A stretch of 64,000 nt of DNA from Takakia lepidozioides (Eukaryota; Streptophyta; Takakiopsida; Takakiales; Takakiaceae): assembly GCA_030704615.1 (NCBI GenBank), contig CM060731.1, forward strand, positions 684,001 through 748,000. The letters are read 5' to 3'. The notes under the pieces were generated by a model. The model worked only from the letters and a program-made list of their open reading frames with translations. It was not told the origin of the DNA and searched no databases. How positions within the stretch are numbered: position 1 is the first letter of the stretch; each line of letters starts with the position of its first letter. The position numbers and the translations under genes were made by a program. Positions 56,543 to 64,000 of the stretch are shown here, piece after piece.

Positions 56543-57420
56543 GAAGGAGCAGGGATAGGGTGTGGGTCCAGATTCATCCAAGAGGGTCGGATTTCAAGCT
56601 CCAGATTACCTCTTATTCCCTGTGGAATGATAGCTACAAGAAACCGGCATGGGTAGATGGTCAACTGGAAGCCGCAGCAGCAGCGGCACAATTGATAAAC
56701 TCAGGCATAGCTAATGAAGGTACCTTCTTCAACACATTTCACCCCCATCACGTTCATTTATGCGTGTGCAAGCCTGGGAGCCCTGGAAAAGGGGAAAGAG
56801 GTCCATGATGACATCGTCAAAGCTGGAATTGTACCAGATGTCATTCTGAACACTGCCCTGGTGGACATGTATGCCAAATGTGGGTGTATTAAGGATGCAA
56901 GGGCAGTCAACAATGTGGCTGAACGAGATGTGGTGTCATGGAGCGCGATGCTTGTAGGGTATGCACAGCAGGGACGTGGGGTGGAGGCTTTGGAGACCTA
57001 TAAGCAAATGATGGGGGAAGGGGTGAAGCCCAACCACATCACGTTTGTGTGCGTTTGCAATGCGTGTGCAAGCCTGGGAGCTCTGGAAAAGGGCAAAGAG
57101 GCCCATGGCGACATTGTCAGAGCTGGAATTGTACCCGATGACATGTATGCCAAATGTGGGAGCATCGAGGATGCGAAGGCGGTGTTCAACAATATGGCTG
57201 AATGAAATGTGGTGTCTTGGAACGCGATGGCTGCATGGTGGACCTTCTTGGCTGTGCAGGGCGATTAGATGAGGCAGAGGAGTTTATAGTAGCAAAATGT
57301 CAATCCAACCAGATCCTAGGGTATGGAGGGCCTTGCTTGGTGCCTGCAAACTTCATGGAGATGTGGGGGTAGCAGAACATGTGGTGAAAAGCATTGTTAG
57401 CAGGCAGCAGCTTGTGTGAT
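56543..57420 (+). pseudogene. PPR fragment 2 with its own leader
   Basis: The start (GTGGGTCCAGATTCATCCAA and YKKPAWVDGQLEAAAAAA) is homologous to the leader of the long PPR gene at 26.4 kb. It is followed by two PLS sets (GKEVHDDIVKAGIVPDVILN, MYAKCGCIKDA; MYAKCGSIEDAKAVF) and a short E-domain remnant (LLGCAGRLDEAEEF, about 57,240-57,290). Stops and shifts are frequent. Confidence 0.8.
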
Positions 57421-57439
57421 GCTATCCACTACTATGCTG

Positions 57440-57938
57440 AGCCTTGCTGGAGGATGAACACAAATGATGTAAGGACAGATGTCAGAAACTTGTGAGGGAG
57501 CAGCTGCATTGAGATTGTAACATGGTTTGTACATTTGGTATGGTAACATGGTTGGTATTCAACAGATTTCACCCTGTTTTTCCATCGTATCAGAATCGGC
57601 CCTAAATTTTCATGTTGAATTCTGCAGGTTAGCTGGTTGCGTGAACCTTTGATAGCTTGGAGTGACTGACATGATACTGCCAATGTGACAACAGGAAAGT
57701 ATCCAGAAACAGGTAACAGAGACGAGGAGGAGCTGTGGAATGACTACTTTTCTGACCCCAGTCAATGGTGGAACAATCAAGGCAAAAAGGTGAATGCCTG
57801 TTGGATTACAGAGAGTAGCAGATGCAATTGAGCATAGGAACTAGTGTGATAAGTTGATTTGGGTGTTTATCTAGGCTGTCATTGTCAGCTGCTAGCAGCA
57901 AGGCAAAGATGTATGCATGATTTGTGCAGAGGCATGGA
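57440..57938. repeat. PPR 3' flank repeat
   Basis: No gene is recognised. The stretch 57,604-57,735 (with GAATTCTGCAGGTTAGCT and AGGAAAGTATCCA) is related to 63,805-63,925, so PPR copies share downstream DNA as well as coding DNA. Confidence 0.5.
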
Positions 57939-60270
57939 CAGCTGAAGGAGCAGGGATAGAGTGTGGGTCTAGATTCATCCAAGAGGGCCGGACTTCCAAG
58001 CTCCAGATTACCTATGATTATCTGTGGATCAATAGCTACAAGAAACCTTCATGTAGATGATCAACTAAAGGCAGCAGCTGCAGCGGCACAGTTGATAAAA
58101 TCAGGCACCTCAACCTTGACCACAGCTTCTGAAAGAGGATCAATAGAGGGAGTCCACAATGCCTCTTCTGGCACTTCTGGGTATGTGAAAATGCTTTGTG
58201 CGGCAGGCTGACTGACAGAAGCTCTACAGACTTTAAACCAAGGAGGCATTTCAGCAGATTCAGATACGTATGTCTGTCTCTTGCTTAAGTGCATCAAGAT
58301 GGAAGGTCTGGAAGCTGGAAAGCAGATGCACACTCACATTATCCAAAATCGATTCATGCCAAATGTTTTTCCACTCAACACCCTTGTCAACATGTATGTT
58401 AAGTGCGGGACCATCATGGATGCTCACCAAGTGTTCAACAGAATGCCTCAACGATCTTTGATCACGTGGAACACGATGCTTGCAGGGTATGCACATATGT
58501 CAGGCGTGGTATGGAGGCCTTGGAGACCTATGATCAAATGGTGGGGGATGGGGTGAAGCCCGACCACCTCACGTTTCTGTGCATTTGCAATGCGTGTGCA
58601 AGCCTGGCAGCTCTGGAAGAGAGTGAAGAGGTGCATGGTGACATTGTCAGAGCTGCAATTGTACCAAATATCCTTCTGAACAATACCCTCGTGGACATGT
58701 ATGAAGGGGGTGTTCGACAGTATGGCTGAACGAGATGTGGTGTCGTGGAGTGCGATGATTGCAGGATATGCACAGCAAGGGTGCGGGATGGAGGAGACCT
58801 ATGAGCGAATGATGCGCAAAGGGGTGAAGCCCAACCACATCACATTTGTTTGTGTTTGCAATGCGTGTGCATTAAGCCTGGGAGCTCTGGGAAAGGGGAA
58901 AGAGGTCCATGGTGACATTGTCAAAGCTGGAAGTGTACCAGATGTCATCCTGGACACTGCCCTGGTGGACATGTATGCCAAATGTGGGTGCATTAAGGAT
59001 GCGAAGGGAGTTTTCAACACTATGGCTGAACGAGATGTGGTGTCATGGAACGCAATGCTTGCACGGTATGCACAGCAGGGGCGCGGGATGGAGGCTTTGG
59101 AGACCTATTAGCAAATGATGGGGGGAGGGGTGAAGCCTGACCACATCACGTTTGTGTGCGTGTGCAAGCCTGGCAGCCCTGAAAAAGGGCAAAGAGGTGC
59201 ATGGTTGCATCACCAAAGCTGGAATTGTACCATTAATACCCTCGTGGACATGTATGCCAACCGTGGGAGCATTGAGGATGCGGAGGGAGTGTTCAACAAT
59301 ATGGCTGAACGAGACTTGCAGGATATGCACAGCAGGGGCGTGGGATGGAGGCCTTGGAGACATGAGCAAATGATGGGGGAAGGGGTGAGGTGCAACCACA
59401 TCACATTGTGTGCGTTTGCAATGCTTGTGCAAGCCTGGCAGCCCTAGAAAAGGGCAAAGAGGTGCATGGTGACATCCTCAAAGCTGGAATTGTACCAAAT
59501 GTCATTCTGGACACTGCCCTGGTGGACATGTATGAGAAATGTGGGTGCATTAAGGATGCAAAGGGAGTATTTGACAATGTGTCTAAACGAAATGTGGTGT
59601 CATTGAATGCGATGATCGCAGGATATGCCCAGCATGGTTGTCATAGGGAGGTCCTGCAACTATTTGAAGGAATGCAAAGGGACGGCTTGAAGCCGACAAT
59701 ATCACGTTTATATGTGTTCTCTCTGCATGCAGCCACACTGGCCTACTGAATGAAAGAAGATGCTACTTCGATTCCCTGAGTCAAGATCGTGGTGTCACTC
59801 TGACAGTAAAGCACTTTGGCTGCATGGTGGAGCTTCTTGGACGTGCGCGACAACTGGGTGAGGCAGTGGACCTGAATAATAAAATGCCAATCAATCCAGA
59901 TGTTGTGGTGTGGATCCACGGCAATGTGGAGATGGCTGAATGTGCGGCAACATCTATCCCCAAGTGGATGAACAGGATGCCGCAACGTATGTGTTGCTAT
60001 CAAACATCTATGTTGCAGCTGGCAGGTGGGATGATACTGCAAAGGTGAGAAGAATGATGAAGGAGGCGGGGTATGTGCCTGACACGCGCTTTGTATTGCA
60101 TGATGTGGGGGAGTAGGAAAGGAATTTTCTCTTTGCCACCACATCCCTTTGTGTTCCGCTCAAACTGGGCACAGGGTCAATGGCCACAAGGCTACGGCAA
60201 ACAACGTCTTATGAGTACATTCTTTGCCACCACAGTGAGAAGCTGGCCAAGCCATGGTAGTAAGTGGTAT
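57939..60270 (+). pseudogene. PPR-DYW fragment 3
   Basis: It starts with the same leader (57,960: AGGGCCGGACTTCCAAG), then CIKMEGLEAGKQMHTHIIQN at about 58,281-58,345 and at least four PLS sets. The E-domain (CMVELLGRARQLGEAVDL, about 59,821) follows. The DYW start reads FSLCHHSEKLA only if the 78-bp insertion at 60,144-60,221 is ignored. The HSE motif is intact in this copy, unlike the long gene. The DYW domain is then truncated near 60,260. Multiple shifts. Confidence 0.82.
60144..60221 (+). mobile_element. Minimal LINE tail insertion with 13-bp duplication
   Basis: The 78-bp insert contains CGCTCAAACTGGGCACAGGG, TCAATGGCCACAAGGCTACG and GCAAACAACGTCTTATGAG. CTTTGCCACCACA flanks it on both sides (60,131-60,143 and 60,222-60,234). 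Only the last 78 bp of the LINE were copied. Confidence 0.85.
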
Positions 60271-61451
60271 GAGTCGCTGGCACCTTCATTGCGACTCTCT
60301 GGTGCCTGGTTCCCCCATGTGCAGCTCATGCAACATTGTAGGTCATTATTCTTCGACCAAGGTGACCAGTAGCCCTGGTATGGGCTACTGTGGCTTTGTA
60401 AGATTGGTTTTAATGCTGTATAATGGAACTGGTCCCTCGCAAGAATGTTCAGTGTATCTATCTGTTCAGGCATTGTTAACTCAATGTGAAATTCACCATT
60501 CTCAGTAGTGCTGATGAAGTTTTCTCTTGTTCAACATTTTCCAGCTTGGCTTACCAGCCCCCCCTCTCTCTGGGCCAAGGCTAGTGGCAACTTTGTAACT
60601 AGTGCATCTCCAGCCATCCCAGGGCTACCCTCTTTAACTGATTATTTTCAAACAGAAGACTGGGAAGAACAATGATAGGAGCCAAGGAACCTAAGTGTGG
60701 TCCTCCCCATCCAAGACTTCCCTCTGTTTTGGTCATTTATGTAGAGCAACAGCTCTTATCTTCATGAAATATTGTCAATATGTACCCCCTCGGTCCGGAT
60801 CTTTGATCCATACCACAACAAACAAATGTAGCCTTTTGCAGTTTCATATCCAAGACAAAAATATCTTCCCCTAGGCTATGATACCCACCTAAGGCCTTAA
60901 AGTTCTCCCAAGGTTATTTCCCTTGATTTAATACGATTTACCGTATATATAAATAAAAGACAAGGTTGACCTTGTCGGTGTGGTATGATTTTCTCCCCCA
61001 CCTCTGGTCCCATGTGTTGAGCAGTAGGCTCTGTAATTCATTGGACATCAAAGAAAATTTACCTTTATCTTTATCAAATAGGTTATTTTCTCCTCACTGT
61101 ACTAAAGGAGCCTGATTCGTGAGAAGTAGATTCTCTTTTTGAAAGTGTTAGGTGTCTACCTATCGTAATTGGTCTTAACGGCAACCTTTATGCGCTTCCA
61201 ATTGATATCAGACTTGTCAAACTCTGGGGATGCCGAAAAGGAGGGACCAGCAAGATTTCGGCCCTCTTTCCTTTGAAAAATAAAAATAATATGATAGATC
61301 CGGCAACACTCCGCCCTTCTTCTTCCGGAAAACAATGAAATATGGGTTGTATATATGTAACACCATAGGGATGACCCACCCCTTTTTGTGAAAAATTGAA
61401 CGTAGTTCTCAGAATTCGTCGTTAGTAGTGCGGAGCAACGCGAAGCCCTAG
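60271..61451. other. Intergenic stretch, no gene recognised
   Basis: A small inverted repeat CCAGTAGCCC...GGGCTACTGTGG stands at 60,366-60,393. The rest is AT-rich with no domain on either strand. Confidence 0.4.
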
Positions 61452-61560
61452 TTCTAGCGACGACCGAAGGTCGGAAGCTAGTTTAGCGTAGAGCAGGTAT
61501 AGGGTGCCATAGTGCCACGTCATCATAGACACATCATCGTCTCCACGTCATCGTAGCCAT
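61452..61560. promoter_or_regulatory. Duplicated upstream block (copy 2)
   Basis: It is identical over 39 bp to 55,498-55,536 and similar for a further 60 bp. It precedes another PPR leader (61,730-61,830). Confidence 0.5.
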
Positions 61561-61729
61561 GTCATCATTGTCGTCAATTTCTTTGGAATTTGCCCGGACG
61601 GCCCGCGCGAAATAGGCTAATAGAAATCGCCGCGCCAACGTCTTTGGAACTGCCCGCAATGCCCGGATCTTGATCTTCTTGAACTGCGGGAGCTCTGCGT
61701 TTTCCGCCATCATTCACCTTGCAAGCCCA

Positions 61730-61960
61730 GGCATGGATAGCTTGAAGGAGCAGGGATCGAGAGTGTGTCCAGCTTCATCCAAAAGGGCCGGATTTCAAGC
61801 ACCAGATTACCTATGATTCGAAAAGACAACAAATGGGGAGGAGTTTCTTGCAGACGGAATCAGAAGCTTTCACTCGTGATTGGGTGGGAAAGAAAAAAAG
61901 TGCAGCTTAGATTACACCGTACTTCCTTGTTTCAGACCCGCACAATGAGTCTCCATGATT
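61730..61960 (+). pseudogene. PPR leader fragment
   Basis: GGAGCAGGGATCGAGAGTG, then ATCCAAAAGGGCCGGATTTC and CCAGATTACCTATGATT, matches the leaders at 56.55 and 57.95 kb, then diverges. The PPR coding part resumes only at 62,690. Confidence 0.65.
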
Positions 61961-62317
61961 GATTTTCCATGAGCACGAAGGGTATGTCAGGTTGTGTCTG
62001 GTTGCAAAAGTCCCACATCTGCTTGAAGCTAAACCCAAGTTTCAAACCTAATCTTACATTGACTAGATTGTAATTGTTGTTTGTCCGCCATAATCTCCCT
62101 ATAACTAGTGTTCACTGGAAACAATAAATGCAAACTGTGAAACTGACATTCAAAGCTGAAGGTTGCTCTTTTTCCATGTTTCAGCCTTCTTGGCCATTTT
62201 TTTTGTGACCATTGTTTTGTTAAACGTGGTGATAATGAAAGAGAGGAGTGCCCATAGACCTGAGCATGAGCCCTTTAAGCAACTTGAAGAAGGAATAGCA
62301 CTTTCTGTCCCAGCAAA

Positions 62318-62689
62318 TTGAGCTCTCTTTCTGTTTTTGCCTATAGATCCATCCTCATCAAAGGCATTCAATTGAACAATTTGCCTGATTCTGGTGATGT
62401 CAGGTTGCAGGTTGTTGGATCCCGGCGAAATTCCATATCCAGGAGCAATGGTGCCATTGGGACTGGGCAGATGGGTAGCACACCCAACGTGAGCAAGAGT
62501 GAAATCCAATTTTGGATGCTGCTTGAATGCAGTTATGGGACTGAGGTGAGTGGGCGGGCTGGTGATCAGAAGCACAAATTGTCGGACATGCTTGGACCTC
62601 CCTGGAGCAAAGAGGACCTGGAGCTCTTCTATCAAGCATTTCGGAAATATGGCAGAGACTGGAAAAATGTATCTTATGACCACAATTGA
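62318..62689 (+). pseudogene. ALWAYS EARLY/LIN9-like SANT fragment
   Basis: The end of this frame ([20 protein letters not shown], then [13 protein letters not shown]) matches the SANT/Myb-like start of plant ALY proteins, subunits of a DREAM-type transcription regulator. Only the first part of the domain is present. The sequence then breaks into a PPR motif within about 15 codons. Upstream residues are Ser/Gly-rich and unassigned. It is a captured or duplicated exon, not a working gene. Confidence 0.55.
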
Positions 62690-63800
62690 CTTGTTGAGAT
62701 TGTGTGCATTTGCGATGCGTGTGCAAGCCTGGCAGCTCTGGAAAAGGGCGAAAGAGGTCCATGGCGACATTGTCAGAGCTGCAATTGTACCAAGTGTCAT
62801 TCTGAACAATACCCTCGTGGACATGTATGAAGGGAGTGTTTGACAGTATGGCTGAATGAGATGTGGTGTCGTGGAGTGCGATGACAATGCGTGTGCAAGC
62901 CTGGCAGCCCTAGAAAGGTGCAAAGAGGTCCATGGTGACATCGTCAAATCTGGAATTGTACCCGATGTCATTCTGAATACTGCCCTGCTGGACATGTATG
63001 TCAAATGTGAGTGCATCGAGGATGCAAAGGGAGTGTTCAACAGTATGGCTGAATGAGATGTGGTGTCGTGGAGTGCGATGATTGCAGGATTTGCACACCA
63101 AGGATGCGGGATGGAGGTTTTGGAGACCTATGAGCAATTGATGTGCGAAGGGGTGAAGCCCAACCGCAACACATTTGTTTGTGTTTGCAATGCGTGTGCA
63201 AGCCTAGGAGCTTTGGAAAAGGGGGAAGAGGTCCATGGTGACATTGTCAAAAATGGATTTGTACCAGATGTCATCCTGAACACTGCCCTGGTGGACATGT
63301 ATGCCAATTGTGGGTGCATGAAGGATACGAAGGGAGTTTTCAAATGGCTGAACAAGATGTGGTGTCGTGGAACGCGATGCACCTTGCAGGGTATGCACAG
63401 CAGGGGCGTGGGATAGAGGCTTTGGAGACCTATGAGCAAATGATGGGGGAAGGGGTGAAGCCCGACCACATCACGTTTGTGCACTGGACATATGTCAAAT
63501 GTGAGTGCATCGAGGATGCAAAGGGAGTGTTTGACAATATGGCTGAATGAGATGTGGTGTCGTGGAGTGCGATGATTGCAGGATATGCACAGCAAGGATG
63601 TGGGATGGAGGCTTTGGAGACCTATAAGCAAATGTTGCGCGAAGGGGTGAAGCCCAACCGCATCACATTTGTTTGTGTTTGCAATGCGTATGAAAGCCTG
63701 GTAGCCCTAGAAAAGCAAGGACAATGTGGTGAGGGCACCTTCTTCGTCGACCTATTTCAGCCTGTTTTGCGCTCTCATCAGACTCAGCCCTGAGATGCAT
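62690..63800 (+). pseudogene. PPR fragment 4
   Basis: PLS motifs appear in several frames: EVHGDIVRAAIVPSVILNNT, ALLDMYVKCECIEDAKGVF, MIAGFAHQGCGMEVLETYEQ, GVKPNRNTFVCVCNACASLG and later sets to 63,720. Stops follow almost every S motif (AE-TGA at 63,055 and 63,548). More PPR sequence starts again at 63,945 and runs off the window. Confidence 0.8.
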
Positions 63801-63939
63801 ATTGAATTCTGTAAGTTAGCTCGTTGGGTGGATCTGTGGTGGTTTGGAATGACTTTGACAAGTAACTGCCGATGTGGCAGCAGGAAAGTATCCAAAAACA
63901 GATAACAGAGATGAGGATCTACCAAACATGGGTGTGGTA

Positions 63940-64000
63940 CGAATTCTTTGGAGACCTATGAGCAAATGATGCATGAAGGGGTGAAGCCCCACCACATCAC
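63940..64000 (+). pseudogene. PPR fragment 5, cut by the window end
   Basis: ETYEQMMHEGVKPHHIT is readable at 63,951-64,000, a P-motif end and L-motif start. It continues beyond the window. Confidence 0.6.

Noticed and set aside
62150-63040. 296-codon minus-strand ORF
   Set aside because: It is antisense to PPR repeats and the ALY-like fragment; antisense PPR frames of this type occur throughout the PPR regions.

Overview
The window is nuclear DNA of a land plant, most likely a seed-free one (fern, lycophyte or moss). The evidence is a long PLS/DYW-type pentatricopeptide-repeat (PPR) gene with several decayed relatives, spliceosomal GT-AG introns, plant-type hAT, CACTA, Copia and LINE remnants, long microsatellites and low gene density. 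No bacterial operon, CRISPR array or tRNA gene was found. Only one complete, clearly ordinary host gene could be assembled: a six-exon HD-domain phosphohydrolase on the minus strand (51,595-55,439). Its third intron-rich half is filled with retroposons, including a 5S-rRNA-headed SINE that ends in a LINE tail.

Layout. 0-3.6 kb: a decayed reading frame interrupted by a TRIM-like element with a 6-bp target duplication. 3.65-8.8 kb: a large foldback structure with about 1-kb inverted arms and a LINE 3' end at its core. 8.8-19.2 kb: a decayed hAT transposase, a CACTA (TNP2) transposase lacking its C-terminus, and a SET-domain-like gene with a proline-rich leader, all on the minus strand. 19.9-22.7 kb: small inverted-repeat elements and palindrome clusters. 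23.2-26.4 kb: the long PPR-DYW gene on the minus strand, with one stop, one frameshift and a changed deaminase active-site residue. 28.0-49.4 kb: one Copia retrotransposon (minus strand) holding two nested insertions. 49.4-51.6 kb: a LINE 3' end and unannotated repeats. 51.6-55.4 kb: the HD gene. 55.5-64 kb: several degenerate PPR copies on the plus strand, one fused to a fragment resembling an ALWAYS EARLY (LIN9-like) gene.

The main discovery candidate is the 15.65-kb insertion at 31,605-47,255. It interrupts the Copia gag-pre-integrase region exactly, is bounded by about 30-bp terminal inverted repeats and is flanked by a 4-bp TGAT duplication. Removing it restores the Copia sequence at the junction. 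It carries a transposase-like pseudogene (minus strand), a Ser/Pro/Tyr-rich protein with motifs reminiscent of the RNA polymerase II C-terminal domain, a five-exon gene with a ParB/sulfiredoxin-like GGQH motif followed by a permuted DNA-methyltransferase-like domain, and three related FCP1/HAD-type phosphatase-like genes whose catalytic aspartates are altered. A 26-nt palindrome occurs 11 times, in introns and between genes, only within this block. A second palindrome family forms a tandem array near the left end and recurs inside an intron. I cannot assign the element to a known transposon superfamily.

Limits: all alignments were done by eye, splice sites were chosen by GT-AG consensus and reading frame, and family names rest on recognised motifs rather than a search.
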